Part shown: positions 1 through 10,900 of the stretch, piece after piece | Numbering within the stretch: the stretch's first letter is position 1 | Layout: each line of letters opens with the position of its first letter | Assembly: GCA_902826215.1 (NCBI GenBank) | Contig: CADEDY010000002.1 | Span: 62,001 to 126,000 of the forward strand | Origin: an uncultured Bacteroidota bacterium | Lineage (GTDB): Bacteria; Bacteroidota; Bacteroidia; Flavobacteriales_F; PHOS-HE28 | Length of the DNA stretch: 64,000 bases | Direction: 5' to 3' | Made by a program: the position numbers and the translations under genes | Notes under the pieces: model-generated | What the model was told of the DNA's origin: nothing | Database searches by the model: none | Seen by the model: the letters and a program-made list of their open reading frames with translations, nothing else

Positions 1-729
1 CATGCGAATGGAAACATCCGGTCCGAACAAGCTCTTGGTGAAATGGTCCAGCGTGCCCTTCAGATCAGCGAAACTCACACCCTTGTCCACATACAACCCC
101 TCCACCTGGTGGAACATGCAATGTGCGCGCGCGCTGATCGCTTCGTTGCGGTAGACCCGCCCAGGCGAGATCGTGCGGATGGGCGGCTGACCGCTTTCCA
201 TCACACGTACTTGAACGCTGCTGGTATGCGTGCGCAGCGCAAGGTCATCGCTTTCCACGAAAAAGGTGTCCTGCATGTCCCGGGCCGGATGGTCCGGCGG
301 GAAGTTGAGCGCACCGAAGTTGTGGTGGTCGTCCTCCACCTCCGGGCCTTGGCTTACGGTATAACCGATGCTTCCGAAAATGTCCACGATACGCTGCCGC
401 ACAATGCTGATCGGGTGCAGGCTGCCCGTGGGCTCGGTGGCTGCCGGGGCGCTCAGGTCAGAACCGGACCCTTGTTCTGTGCGGGCCTCCTCGGTCGCGG
501 CTTTCAACTCGTCGATACGAGCTTGTGCTGCTTGCTTCAGCTGGTTCAGCCGCTGGCCCAAGAGACGTTTTTCCTCGGACGCTATCTGCTTGAAGGCGTC
601 GAACAGCTCTGTTACCGCGCCGTTGCGACCCAACATGGCCACCCTGAACTTTTCGGCCTCCTCGGCCGATCGTGCAGTGGCATTCTTCACTTCCGCCTCC
701 AAGGCGGCAACGCGTTCCAGTAAGCTCAT
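1..729 (-). CDS. pheS: Phenylalanine-tRNA ligase alpha subunit (3' part outside window)
   Basis: PheS charges tRNA-Phe as part of the alpha2beta2 synthetase in the cytoplasm. The 243 visible codons hold the N-terminal coiled coil (about residues 1-75, beginning MSLLERVAALEAEV) and the start of the class II catalytic core: GPEVEDDHHNF, HPARDMQDTFF, RTHTSSVQVR and the motif-2 region RVYRNEAISARAHCMFHQVEG are all clear. The C-terminal third, including motif 3, lies beyond base 1. The ATG at 729 overlaps the TGA of the upstream cyclophilin gene by 4 bases (ATGA), so the two are probably translationally coupled. The identification is secure; only the 3' end is unseen. Confidence 0.95.
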   Translation of the reverse strand, partial: MSLLERVAALEAEVKNATARSAEEAEKFRVAMLGRNGAVTELFDAFKQIASEEKRLLGQRLNQLKQAAQARIDELKAATEEARTEQGSGSDLSAPAATEPTGSLHPISIVRQRIVDIFGSIGYTVSQGPEVEDDHHNFGALNFPPDHPARDMQDTFFVESDDLALRTHTSSVQVRVMESGQPPIRTISPGRVYRNEAISARAHCMFHQVEGLYVDKGVSFADLKGTLDHFTKSLFGPDVSIRM

Positions 730-1448
730 TGTAAGCGGCGCATGAACATTCGGACATCCTCCAACGGACGGTCCCATTCGTTGCAGGGCAGGGCGGCCAA
801 GGTATCCAGCACTTCCCAGCCATCGACGATCTCGCCGAATACGGTGTAGGCGCCATCGAGCCGGGGCAGTCCTCCTTCGGAAGCATAATCCAGTATTTCC
901 GCTTCGGTATAGGTGTAGGGGCGGCCAGATGCAGTGTTCCGTTCGGCAACCGCATCAAGTTCCTCCTTGGTATAGAGGTCGCCCAGCACGAAGAAAAAGC
1001 GGCTACTGTGCGTCCGCCCTGCGCATTCTGGCGTTTCGCCGGCTGGTGCTGCCGATAGAGCTCCCCGCTTGTGGATAAGGCCGGGCGCGATCTCCTCTGC
1101 AAGACCGACCGAGTCCGCGTCCATGCCTAAAGCCGTCCCACGCGGGGCATGCTTACTGGCCATATCACCACCTTCAATGGCGAATCCCCGCACGACGCGG
1201 TGGAAGAGCAGGCTGTCGTACGCTCCATCGTCCACTAGCCCAAGGAATCGGTCCCGATGCGCTGGGGTTTCATTGAAAAGGGCCACGATCAGGTTCCCTG
1301 CACTGGTCCGGATCTCAACCAAAGGGCGTTTAAGGGCGGGCGGGGGTTGTGCCACAAGGCCGACAGGCAACCACAGCCCGGCAAGGATGGTCAATGCCCA
1401 GACCACTGGCCGTTGCCGTTGGTGCGTGCGCTTGCTTACATTTGACAT
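726..1448 (-). CDS. Secreted cyclophilin-type peptidyl-prolyl isomerase
   Basis: Predicted PPIase of about 240 residues that would catalyse cis-trans prolyl isomerisation in the cell envelope. A hydrophobic segment at about residues 17-33 ending LVAQ looks like a signal peptide. The cyclophilin fold follows, with VEIRTSAGNLIVALF, FHRVVRGFAIEGGD and a late SRFFFVLGD / YTVFGEIVDGWEVLD block. Part of the middle (DAVAERNTASG... region) is an insertion relative to minimal cyclophilins. I chose the ATG at 1448 over an upstream in-frame start at 1481, because a TACTTTTG promoter box sits at 1479-1486. Its stop overlaps the pheS start by 4 bases. A second, HEAT-fused cyclophilin lies at 41351-43177. 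Confidence 0.85.
   Translation of the reverse strand: MSNVSKRTHQRQRPVVWALTILAGLWLPVGLVAQPPPALKRPLVEIRTSAGNLIVALFNETPAHRDRFLGLVDDGAYDSLLFHRVVRGFAIEGGDMASKHAPRGTALGMDADSVGLAEEIAPGLIHKRGALSAAPAGETPECAGRTHSSRFFFVLGDLYTKEELDAVAERNTASGRPYTYTEAEILDYASEGGLPRLDGAYTVFGEIVDGWEVLDTLAALPCNEWDRPLEDVRMFMRRLQ
1437..1444 (+). promoter_or_regulatory. Bacteroidota-type -7 box TACATTTG
   Basis: Exact match to TAnnTTTG, 47 nt before the ATG at 1492. A TTG at 1413-1415 lies 21 nt upstream, a spacing compatible with the -33 element of Bacteroidota promoters. It lies inside the 5' end of the divergent cyclophilin gene. Confidence 0.55.
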
Positions 1449-1478
1449 CCTTCCAAAGGCCCTGATCCACAAGGCCCA

Positions 1479-1486
1479 CAAAAGTA
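1479..1486 (-). promoter_or_regulatory. -7 box TACTTTTG for the cyclophilin-pheS pair
   Basis: On the minus strand this reads TACTTTTG, 30 nt upstream of the ATG at 1448. It would drive the cyclophilin gene and, through the ATGA overlap, pheS. Confidence 0.5.
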
Positions 1487-1491
1487 AACCA

Positions 1492-1887
1492 ATGGCTACT
1501 ACCGCATTTCATCGCGTTCTTACCAACGCTCTGCTGGTCACCGCCGTCGTTCTCGGCGCTACGGCTTGCAACAAGGAGAAGCCCACCACGGTGATCATCA
1601 CGGTGAAGGATACCAATGGCGACGTGGTGCCTGATGTTTTGGTGCGTTTGTATGCCAACCCTGCGGTTCCATTGGCCGATGCGTCCCGTCTGAAGATGGA
1701 AGCAACAACATCCGGTGGAGGAAAGGCCGAATTCGATTACACGGACTTCTACGAGCAGGGCCAAGCCGGATTCGCTGTGCTGGATATCCTTGCAGAAAAG
1801 GACACCCTTTCCGGAGAAGGCATCATCAAGATCCTCGAAGAAGAGACCAATGAGGAAACGGTGATCCTGGAGGTGAACCCGGACTGA
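1492..1887 (+). CDS. Small putative lipoprotein with a regulatory-like beta domain
   Basis: A 131-residue protein. The N-terminus has a hydrophobic stretch followed by LGATACNK, a plausible although not ideal lipobox, so it is probably lipid-anchored. The segment TTVIITVKDTNGDVVPDVLV resembles the start of carboxypeptidase-regulatory-like or Ig-like beta domains common in Bacteroidota surface proteins. The rest is acidic and ends EETVILEVNPD. The ATG at 1492 gives the signal-like N-terminus and lies 47 nt after a TACATTTG box. No enzymatic motif is visible and the function is unknown. Confidence 0.75.
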   Translation: MATTAFHRVLTNALLVTAVVLGATACNKEKPTTVIITVKDTNGDVVPDVLVRLYANPAVPLADASRLKMEATTSGGGKAEFDYTDFYEQGQAGFAVLDILAEKDTLSGEGIIKILEEETNEETVILEVNPD

Positions 1888-1891
1888 TCCG

Positions 1892-2227
1892 CTAGGCGGT
1901 TTCGAAATAGGCCAGCACGGCCTCCTTCATCAATCGTTCTTGCTCTTCCGCGCCCAGTGGAGGCAATTCCTTCGTTCGCTCGAAGTGTGGCCAGCCGTCT
2001 GCGTCACGGCCCAGTTCCTTGTAGTAACCATAAGGGAGTAGCACTACGCAGATCGCGATGTGCATCAGGGCAATTTTCTCGTCCTTCTTGAATTCACGGG
2101 CGTGTTGCCCCAACTCCTGCACCCCAATAAGGAACAGCATGGCGTTGAGGTCCAGCGTTCCAGCGTCGAAGTGCTTGGAAAGAGAGGCGACAAGATCGCG
2201 CCAGCGTTTTTCGAATGCGAGGTCCAC
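1892..2227 (-). CDS. Conserved Bacteroidota hypothetical protein
   Basis: A 111-residue soluble protein with a GTG start at 2227. It is mostly helical in composition. The central segment MLFLIGVQELGQ, followed by FKKDEK and ALMHIAICVVL and then YGYYKELGRDADGWPHFE, resembles a small protein family I recall as widespread and uncharacterised in Flavobacteriales. It has no signal peptide. Its stop lies 4 bp beyond the converging lipoprotein gene, and it is divergent from the CvpA gene. No function is proposed. Confidence 0.72.
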   Translation of the reverse strand: MDLAFEKRWRDLVASLSKHFDAGTLDLNAMLFLIGVQELGQHAREFKKDEKIALMHIAICVVLLPYGYYKELGRDADGWPHFERTKELPPLGAEEQERLMKEAVLAYFETA

Positions 2228-2283
2228 GGTGATGGTTTGGGCGTGCGAAGATCTTCAGAACTTCACCAACTCACACAACGCGC

Positions 2284-2808
2284 ATGAATTGGTTGGATTG
2301 GGGCTTGGTCGTCTTCTTCGCATTTGCTGCATACAAAGGGTTCACAAGGGGCTTCATCATCGAGCTTGCTTCGCTCGTGGCCTTGGTGGCAGGCATCTGG
2401 GCGGGGATACACTTGAGCGATCGGGTCGTCGAAGCTATCGGCCTGGAGACGGACAGTGCAGCCATCGCATTCCTGGTCACCTTTCTCATCGTACTGCTTG
2501 GTGTGCATTTGATCGCGCGATTCCTGACCAAGCTCATCGATATCGCTCAGCTGAGCATTCCCAACAAGTTGGCCGGGATCGCCTTCGGCGTTCTTCGCTC
2601 CGCATTCACGTGGAGCATTGCATTGAACCTGATCGGCAGCTACAGCGACGATGCAGTGCCACCGCAAGAAGTGCGCGAAAGCGCAGTGCTCTACGAACCG
2701 GTCAAGGCGCTTTCACCGATCCTGCTTCCTGCACTGAAGGAGAACAAATGGGTGAAAAGGACCATGAACGAAATGAAGTCCGAGGTCGATCGGGTGATCG
2801 AGCACTGA
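2284..2808 (+). CDS. CvpA family membrane protein
   Basis: A 174-residue inner-membrane protein with four hydrophobic segments and the CvpA-family N-terminal pattern NWLDWGLVVFFAFAAYKGFTRG, that is a short TM helix followed by a KGF-x-RG turn. CvpA was named for its role in colicin V production; homologues are linked to envelope homeostasis, but their biochemical role is unsettled. The C-terminal tail (about residues 140-174) is hydrophilic. The gene is alone on the plus strand between two minus-strand genes. Confidence 0.85.
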   Translation: MNWLDWGLVVFFAFAAYKGFTRGFIIELASLVALVAGIWAGIHLSDRVVEAIGLETDSAAIAFLVTFLIVLLGVHLIARFLTKLIDIAQLSIPNKLAGIAFGVLRSAFTWSIALNLIGSYSDDAVPPQEVRESAVLYEPVKALSPILLPALKENKWVKRTMNEMKSEVDRVIEH

Positions 2809-2826
2809 GTACGATAAGGGGGTAAC

Positions 2827-3273
2827 TCAGCCCTTCCGCACCCGCACGGCGTTCAAGCCACGTGGTCCACGCTCGATCTCGAAGATGACCTTGTCGCCCT
2901 CTTTCAGCTCATCCATCATGCCACTGATGTGAACGAAGTAGCGCTCCCGTGTACCATCCTCGTTGATGAAACCGAAGCCCTTGGAGGTATCGAAGAAATC
3001 GATGCGACCGGTACGGTCCGGTGACGTTTCCTCGTCGGTTCTTTTCGGAACACCCAACTCGATCTCTTCAGCATTCACCTCTTGGCGCTTGGTGGGGTCG
3101 GGTGGTGTATCGGTGATACGACCGAACTCGTCCACGTAGGCGATCATGTTATCCAGACCGCCACCAGAGGAATTCGCTTTGCGCTCTTCTTTACGGAGTC
3201 GCTTCTCTTCCTGTTTCTGTTGGCGCTTCTTTTCCTTTTCGCGCTTATTGAAGGTGCCTGATGATCCTGCCAA
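2827..3273 (-). CDS. Cold-shock-domain protein with a charged N-terminal extension
   Basis: A 148-residue protein. Residues about 1-40 are extremely Lys/Arg/Glu-rich (KREKEKKRQQKQEEKR), probably a coiled or disordered nucleic-acid-contacting tail. A linker with TDTPPDPTKRQEV follows. Residues about 86-148 are a cold-shock domain with the RNP1-like KGFGFINEDG and RNP2-like RYFVHISG motifs. It probably binds single-stranded RNA or DNA. The best-supported start is a TTG at 3273, because no ATG lies upstream in frame and the N-terminus matches the layout I recall for this family. A TACCTTTG box lies 64 nt upstream, allowing a moderately long 5' leader. Confidence 0.85.
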   Translation of the reverse strand: MAGSSGTFNKREKEKKRQQKQEEKRLRKEERKANSSGGGLDNMIAYVDEFGRITDTPPDPTKRQEVNAEEIELGVPKRTDEETSPDRTGRIDFFDTSKGFGFINEDGTRERYFVHISGMMDELKEGDKVIFEIERGPRGLNAVRVRKG

Positions 3274-3337
3274 GTTGTTGAGGTATTCGTGATGTCCTGC
3301 GGGTCAACTGCTTGTGGTGTTCCACCCGAAGACGCGA

Positions 3338-3345
3338 CAAAGGTA
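3338..3345 (-). promoter_or_regulatory. -7 box TACCTTTG for the cold-shock gene
   Basis: The minus strand reads TACCTTTG, an exact TAnnTTTG match in the gap between pgk and the cold-shock gene, 64 nt before the TTG start at 3273. Confidence 0.45.
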
Positions 3346-3385
3346 GCGTTTAGCCTCGGAAGTTCGACCTGCACGGTCGCACGAC

Positions 3386-3404
3386 TGCACGCCGGAGGCG
3401 TGCA
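3386..3404 (-). terminator. Perfect 8-bp hairpin after pgk
   Basis: TGCACGCC and GGCGTGCA pair perfectly around a GGA loop. The hairpin lies 36 bp past the pgk stop and before the cold-shock promoter, where a terminator is expected. No T-tract follows, so it could instead be an mRNA-protecting or regulatory hairpin. Confidence 0.45.
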
Positions 3405-3439
3405 CAGTGATGGCTGATCCTAGGGCCGTGCGGAACGGA

Positions 3440-4630
3440 TCACTGCTGCACCGCGGCGATACCAGGCAACACTTTTCCCTCCAGGTATTCGAGCATGGCG
3501 CCTCCGCCGGTGCTTACGTAGCTGATCTTGTCCGCTAGGCCGAACTGGTTCACGGCCGCAACGCTGTCTCCTCCGCCGACGAGCGAGAAGGCTCCCATAT
3601 CAGTAGCCTCTGCGACCGCATTGGCAACGGCGATGGTGCCTTGTTGGAAGGGCTTCATTTCGAACACGCCCATGGGCCCGTTCCAAAGAATGGTCTTGCT
3701 GCCTAGGATGGCTTTGCGGAATACTTCGATGCTCTTTGGTCCGATGTCCAGCGCCATCCAGCCATCAGGCACTGCGTCGGCAGCACACTGGTCGGTGTTG
3801 GCGTTCTCGGCAAAGGCGTCGGCCACCACGGCATCCGTTGGGATGTGGAGTTTCACCCCTTTGGCCTTGGCCTTTTCGATGATCCCCTTTGCCGTCTCCA
3901 GCAGATCTTCTTCAACCAATGAAGCACCTGTTTGTCCGCCCATCGCTTTCACGAAGGTGTTGGCCATGCCGCCACCGATGATGAGTTCGTCGCAGCTGCT
4001 CAAGAGGTTCTCCAGCACCTCGATCTTACTGCTCACCTTGCTGCCGCCCACAATGGCGATCATGGGTCGCTGCGGGTTACCCAGCACCTTGCCAACGCTG
4101 TCGATCTCGGCCTGCATCAAGTAGCCGAAAAGCTTTGCGCTGGGGAAGAACTTGGCCACGACCGTAGTGCTTGCATGGGCCCGGTGCGCCGTGCCGAAAG
4201 CATCGTTCACGTACACATCGCCCAACTCGCTCAGCGTTCTGCTGAAGGCTTCATCACCGGCCTCTTCTTCCGGGTGGAAGCGCAGGTTCTCCAGGACCAA
4301 TATCTCGCCGGGTTTCAGGGCCGCGGCTTTCGCTTTTGCATCTGGGCCAATACAATCGGTGGCGAAGAGTACGGGCTTACCGAGCAGTCCAGCCAAATGT
4401 TCGGCAACGGGTTCCAAGCTCATCGCCGGGTTCACCTTGCCTTTGGGACGGCCCAAGTGGCTCATGAGGATGGCGCTGCCGCCATCGCCGGTGATCTTGT
4501 TCACGGTGCGTACGATGGCGCGGGCGCGGCTGTCATCGGTGACCCGGCCGTTGGCATCCTGGGGTACGTTGAGGTCCACGCGGACCAGGGCTTTCTTGCC
4601 GGCGAACGAGGTGGTGTCCATGGTGAGCAT
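3440..4630 (-). CDS. pgk: Phosphoglycerate kinase
   Basis: Glycolytic and gluconeogenic enzyme transferring phosphate between 1,3-bisphosphoglycerate and ADP in the cytoplasm. The 396-residue length is normal for the family. Hallmarks are [12 protein letters not shown] near the N-terminus, [29 protein letters not shown] and GGGDSVAAV near the C-terminus. The ATG at 4630 gives the M-x-T-[MV]-D...F-x-GKK pattern of Bacteroidota Pgk N-termini; the ATG at 4621 would lose three residues of it. A TAATTTCG box ends only 4 nt before this ATG, implying a leaderless transcript. Confidence 0.97.
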   Translation of the reverse strand: MLTMDTTSFAGKKALVRVDLNVPQDANGRVTDDSRARAIVRTVNKITGDGGSAILMSHLGRPKGKVNPAMSLEPVAEHLAGLLGKPVLFATDCIGPDAKAKAAALKPGEILVLENLRFHPEEEAGDEAFSRTLSELGDVYVNDAFGTAHRAHASTTVVAKFFPSAKLFGYLMQAEIDSVGKVLGNPQRPMIAIVGGSKVSSKIEVLENLLSSCDELIIGGGMANTFVKAMGGQTGASLVEEDLLETAKGIIEKAKAKGVKLHIPTDAVVADAFAENANTDQCAADAVPDGWMALDIGPKSIEVFRKAILGSKTILWNGPMGVFEMKPFQQGTIAVANAVAEATDMGAFSLVGGGDSVAAVNQFGLADKISYVSTGGGAMLEYLEGKVLPGIAAVQQ

Positions 4631-4634
4631 GGCG

Positions 4635-4642
4635 CGAAATTA
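4635..4642 (-). promoter_or_regulatory. -7 box TAATTTCG directly before pgk
   Basis: The minus strand reads TAATTTCG, 4 nt before the pgk ATG at 4630. If used, the transcript would start at or next to the start codon. Confidence 0.45.
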
Positions 4643-4917
4643 GGGGAGCGGTGCCAAGCGGGATGGTCGGCACCCGATCGGGATCAGCTCTTGGGGTGCG
4701 CGCTGTAAGGCGTGGAGGGCATTGAGGAAAGCAATTGCAGATGGTGGGTGCTTTTCGGATCGGTGTGGTTTTGTAGATGATCCATTACACAGCAGGAGAA
4801 CTCACACCCACACGTTCAAATCTCTTATGGACCGCAGGTTCCAACGGTCCTGGCCGGAGATAGGTTTGCCGCCTCTCCCCTATGACTTCGCGGTGATCCC
4901 ATCGAATCCTTGAGCCC
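4643..4917. other. Divergent intergenic region between pgk and the giant adhesin
   Basis: About 275 bp with no credible gene. I find no exact TAnnTTYG box for the plus-strand giant gene. The nearest similar string is a TATGACTTCG at about 4879-4890, whose spacing is two bases too long. The adhesin operon may use another promoter type. Confidence 0.5.
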
Positions 4918-7900
4918 ATGCGCGCACTTCTTTCCGGACTTTTCCTCGTGATCCTCGCCATCCGCACCACCGCACAGGTGGCTGTTTGTGGCACCCCCGG
5001 CATCGATGGTCCTGCGAACGCAGCGGCGGTGATCAACTCGTATTTCGCCATCAACGGTAACCAGTCGGTCCCTGCTGGATCGACATCGTTGGTATTGGGG
5101 GCGGTACCGGCCACGGATGCATCTGGCAATACCTACGGAAGTATCGCCATCGCGCCGGGTGACCTGGTCCTCATCATCCAGATGCAGGATGCGGACATCA
5201 CTACCGCGAACAGCGACCTCTATGGTGGGAATAGCGCAACGGGTGGCCCGGATGGACTTGGGGGTACGGGATACACCGCGCTGAACAGTACCGGTCGTTA
5301 TGAATACCTGGTCGCCACCAACAGTGTGGCGCTCACCGGTGGCACCCTCACCTTCAGGGCTGGAGGAACTGGCGGTGGTACCGTATTCGGCTATGTCAAT
5401 CAGGATGGTACAGCAACGGTATCGCAGAAGCGCTTCCAAGTGGTGCGTGTGCCTCAGTATTCCAATCTGACCTTGACCTCCGACCTGATCTGCCCTCCTT
5501 GGAATGGAAGTGCGGGCGGCGTGCTGGCCTTCGATGTGGCAGGCTCATTCAATTTCGGGGGATTCACGGTGAACGCCAATGCACGCGGTTTCCGGGGCGG
5601 GTACCAGGACCAAGCGGCCTCGGGCGCCAATGTGAGCACCACCTACGTGACCACCTCCCTGACCGAATCCTCCGGAAAAGGGGAGAACATCGCCGGCACA
5701 CCGCGCTACATGTGGAACGGCTTCAATCCGGTGGACCTTGGTGCTACGTGGAACGGCTTTCCTGGGGGCGACTTCGGGCGCGGAGCACCGGGTAACGGAG
5801 GTGGTGGTGGTAACGACCACAATGCGGGTGGCGGTGGCGGTGGTAATGGTGGTGCGGGCGGTGTGGGTGGTTTGGGTTGGCAGGGTGCTGGTGGTACCAA
5901 TCCCAGCGGCGGACGTCCCGGAGTGGGCATTCCCCAAGCCTTGGGTCGACTCTACCTGGGCGGCGGCGGCGGCGGTGGCGATGCGAACAACGCCACCACC
6001 GGTGTAAGAGGCGGTGTAGGCGGTGGTCTGGTCATCATGAACGTGGGCAACATCGTAGGAGCGGGCACCATTACAGCCAATGGCTCCGATGGCGAGCCCG
6101 GCGTGTTCGGAACTGCCCCGGACGGCGCAGGTGGTGGTGGCGGTGCCGGCACCATTTTCGTCAATGCTTCGCAGCCCAGTCCGACCGCCAACCTGACCCT
6201 TCAGGCCAATGGTGGCCGCGGCGGGAATACCCTCAATGATAACGGGTTCGAGCATGGACCCGGCGGCGGCGGCGGTGGTGGTGTGATCTGGTACAACCTG
6301 CCGGGGGCCACGATCAGTGCCGTAGTGACCGGTGGCGCTTCTGGACGAGCGAACAACGGTGCAGGTATCGTACACGGATCAGCAGATGGTCAAGGCGGTA
6401 GTGCCAATGTGTTCGCGTCGGCTTCGCTGCCAACGTACCTGCAGGGTACCAGCGCCAGCTGCCTGCCTACGATGTCCGTCACCAAGACCTCGGCCAGCGC
6501 TACTTCCGGCCTGTCCGTGCCGCAGGGCGCCAACACCACCTATACGTTGGTGGCCTCCAACGCTACTTCGGGTGGCGGTGCAGCGGCCGTGCAGGTGCGT
6601 GACCTGCTTCCCTCTGGCTTCAGCTTCGTATCCGCCACGGCCACCTATGCCAATGGCGCTTCCGGACCGGCCACCCTCACCAATCAGGGTACTGCACAGG
6701 AGCCGGTGTTGGGCGACTTCGCACTTCCCGCTGGTGGGACGGTCACCATTGAGCTGACCGTATCGGTGAATGCCGCCCAGGCACCCGGTGTGTACCACAA
6801 TGGTGCGGAGATCAGTTACCCGGATCCCACACGCACAAGTGCTTCTCCCGATCGACGCATCTCGCCCGCCACCAACGCCTATGCGGGCAGCAACACCACC
6901 TATCAGACCGGTGGGTCCGTTCCTGGAAGCAATTACAGCAATGCCGTCGGCGGCCCTGCTGGTGAGAACGTCTTTGTGCTGGCCATTCCCCGGCCCGGCA
7001 ACGATGCCTTCACCATGAACGAGGATGCCGTGCTGAGCGATGTGCTTAGCACCAACGACAGCGATGCCGATGATCCACTGTCCTCGCTCATCTGGTCCTT
7101 GTTGGACGGAGGTACCGCGGCGGCCAATGGCACCGTGGTGGTGAACGCGAACGGCACCTTCACCTACACGCCGAACCCCAACGTGAACGGCACGTTCGTC
7201 TTCGAGTACAACCTCTGTGACGATGACGGCCTGTGCGGTGTGGGAACGGTGTCGATCACTGTGAACGCCTTGCCTGATGCCCCTGTGGCCAATGACGACA
7301 ACGGTGGCACCCTTACGGAGGACGGCCCCAACGGCTTCGTGAACATCCTGACCAACGACACCGATGCCGATGGTAACCCCAGCGGTCCTACCAATGGTGT
7401 GGGTCAATTCACTGTGGACTTGGACCTGACCACTGCCGGGTTGCAGACCACCATCACCACCGCGCAAGGCACCTGGATCTACAACCCCGCGAACGGAGCC
7501 ATCGACCTGGCATTGGCCGCCAACGTGAACGGCCCGGTCACATTGCCATACCGCCTCTGCGACCCCACGGGACTCTGCGACGATGCCACGATCACCTTCA
7601 CGGTAACCGCCGTGAACGATGTGCCGATCGCCAACAACGATAACGGCGGCACGCTGCAGGAGGATGGACCCAATGGCACCATCAACGTGCTGCTGAACGA
7701 CACCGATGCCGATGGCAACCCCACGGCACCCACCAACAACTTCGGGCAATTCTCGGTGGACCTCGATCCCGACGCGGTAGGGCTGCAGATCATCTTCACC
7801 ACCACCCAGGGCGTATGGACCTACAGCGGCGCCACGGGCGTGGTCACCTTTGATCCGGCGACCGACTTCAATGGCACCGCCACACTCACCTATGTGCTGT

Positions 7901-10900
7901 GCGATCCGGCCTTCGGTTGCGATGATGCGGTGATCACCTTCACGGTGGACCCGGTGAACGACCCGCCGGTGGCGAACAACGATGCGGTGACCATCGCCGA
8001 GGATGGACAGGCCACGTTGAGCGTGGTGACCAATGACAACGACATTGCTGACGGCGGTGCGCTTGACCTCACCTCGCTCACCGTGATCGATGGGCCGAAC
8101 AGCGGTACGGCCGTGGCCAACACCGATGGTACCATCACCTACACGCCGGGGCTCAACTTCACCGGCAACGATACGGTGACCTACCGCATCTGCGACCTGG
8201 GAACGCCGCTGCCCGCCCTCTGCAGCACGGCCATCCTGGTGATCACCGTAACGCCGGTGAACGACGGACCTGTGGCCAACGATGACACCGGTGCATCCTT
8301 GACGGAGGACGGCCCCAACGGTACGGTGAGCATCCTGACGAACGACACCGATGTGGACGGCAACCCTGCCGCACCCACCAATGGACCCGGCCAGTTCACG
8401 GTGGATCTGAACGCAGGCACCGCGGGCATCCAGACCACGGTGACCAATGCACAAGGCGTGTGGACCTACAACGCCACGACCGGTGTGGTCACCTTCGACC
8501 CGGCCGATAATTTCAACGGCACCGCTACGCTCACCTATGTGCTCTGTGATGCTGCGGGCCTCTGCGACAATGCCGTGATCACCTTCGGGGTGACGGCGGT
8601 GAACGATGCGCCAGTGGCCAACGACGATAACGGTGGCTCCATCATCGAGGATGGTGCCAACGGCATCGTGGACATCCTCACCAACGACACCGATGTGGAG
8701 GGCAACCCCACCGCACCCACCAACGGTCCGGGGCAGTTCACCGTGGATATGGACCTCGCCACAGCAGGGGTGCAGGCCACCATCACCACCGCGCAAGGCG
8801 TATGGACCTACAACCCGGCTATCGGCCTGGTGGTCTTCGATCCCGCCAACAACTTCACCGGATCGGCAACCACCTCCTATCGACTCTGCGATGCCGCCGG
8901 ACTCTGCGACGATGCGCTCATCACGTTCACGGTGACCGCGGTGAACGATGCGCCCGTGGCCAACGATGACAACGGTGGCAACCTTGTGGAGGATGGCGCC
9001 AATGGTACGGTGAGCGTGCTGCTCAATGACACCGATGCCGAAGGCAACCCAAGTGCACCCACCAACAACGCAGGACAGTTCTCCGTGGATCTTGATCCCG
9101 CCACGGTAGGCCTGCAGACCAGCTTCACCAATGCACAAGGAGTTTGGACCTACAGCGGCGTGACCGGCGTGGTCACCTTCGATCCCGCCACGCACTTCAC
9201 CGGAACGGCCACGCTCACTTACCAGCTCTGCGATCCAGGTCCGCTCTGCGACAACGCCGTGATCACCTTCGTGGTGGGACCGGTGAACGACCCGCCGGTG
9301 GCCAACGACGATGCGGTGACCATTGCGGAAGGCGCCGTGGCCACCCTCAACGTGCTCACCAACGACAATGACCTGATCGATGGCGGCGGACTGGACCTGT
9401 CCTCGCTCACCGTGATCGATGGGCCGAACAGCGGCACGGCCGTGGCCAATACGGATGGCACCATCACCTACACACCGGGCCCCGACTTCAACGGCAACGA
9501 CACCGTGACCTATCGCATCTGCGACCTGGGAACACCGCTGCCCGCCCTGTGCAGCACGGCCCTCTTCGTGATCACCGTGACACCGGTGAACGATCCGCCG
9601 GTGGCCACCGATGACAACGGCGGCACCCTCACCGAGGATGGCCCCAACGGTACCGTGAGCATCCTGCCCAATGACACCGATGCGGAAGGCAACCCCACCG
9701 CACCCACCAACGGCGTCGGTCAATTCACTGTGGATCTTGCGCCTGGTGCTCCCGGCGTGCAGACCAGCTTCACCAGCCCACAAGGTGTGTGGACCTATGA
9801 TGCCGCCACCGGCGTGGTCACCTTCGACCCAGCCACCAACTTCACCGGCACCGCCACCACCACCTACACCCTCTGCGATCCGCAAGGCCTGTGCGACAAC
9901 GCCGTGATCACCTTCGTGGTGAACCCGGTGAACGATGCGCCCGTGGCCACCGATGACAACGGCGGCAGCATCCTGGAGGACGGCCCCAACGGCACGATCA
10001 ACGTGCTATTGAACGATACCGATCCCGACGGCAATCCCACCGCACCCACCAACGGCGCTGGCCAGTTCACCGTGGACCTGGACGTGAACACCCCGGGCCT
10101 GCAGACCACGGTGACCACCGCACAAGGCGTATGGAGCTACGATGCTGCGACCGGCTTTGTGTCCTTCGATGGCGCTGAACACTTCAACGGCACGGTGAAC
10201 CTCACCTATCAGTTGTGCGATCCGGACGGCCTCTGCGATCCGGCCACCATCACCTTCATTGTGGCGCCCGTGAACGATCCGCCCGTGGCCAACGACGATG
10301 TGGACAACATGCTGCCCAACACCACGCTGATCACCAACGTGTGGGCCAACGACAATGACCTGCTCGATCAGTCGCCGGTGGATGCAGCGAGCATCACCAT
10401 CATCGGCGGACCGGACAACGGTACGGCCGTGGCCAACCCCGATGGCACCATCTCCTACACGCCTACTGCGAACTACGTGGGTAATGACACGATCACCTAC
10501 CGTATCTGCGACCTCGGTGTGCCCGCGCCTGCCCTGTGCGATACGGCCATCCTGGTGATCACAGTTACCAATGCATTCCCCCTCGCGGTGGATGACAACG
10601 TGCTCCTGAACGAGGACGCCTTCGTGGTGATCACCGTGCTGCAGAACGATGACGCCGTGAGCGGGGTGCTCGTGCCCAGCTCGGTGCAGGTGACCGTGGC
10701 GCCGGTGAACGGCACCGCCGTGGCCAACGCCGATGGCACCGTCACCTACACCCCGGGCCCGAACTTCAACGGCACCGATGTCTTCAATTACACCGTGTGC
10801 AACGACCAGGGCTTCTGCTCCATCGCTACGGTACTGATCGCGGTGAACGCCGTGAACGATGTACCGGTGGTCAATGACGACGCAGCCACCACCGACGAGG

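Noticed and set aside
43-723. A 226-codon plus-strand frame at the window start
   Set aside because: It lies antisense to pheS, whose motifs are unmistakable.
2058-2825. A 255-codon plus-strand frame overlapping the CvpA gene
   Set aside because: It is out of frame with CvpA and has no domain; the CvpA frame has the family signature and TM helices.
4800-4917. The string cgttcaaatc near 4818, considered as a tRNA T-arm
   Set aside because: No matching acceptor, D-arm or anticodon stem is present around it.
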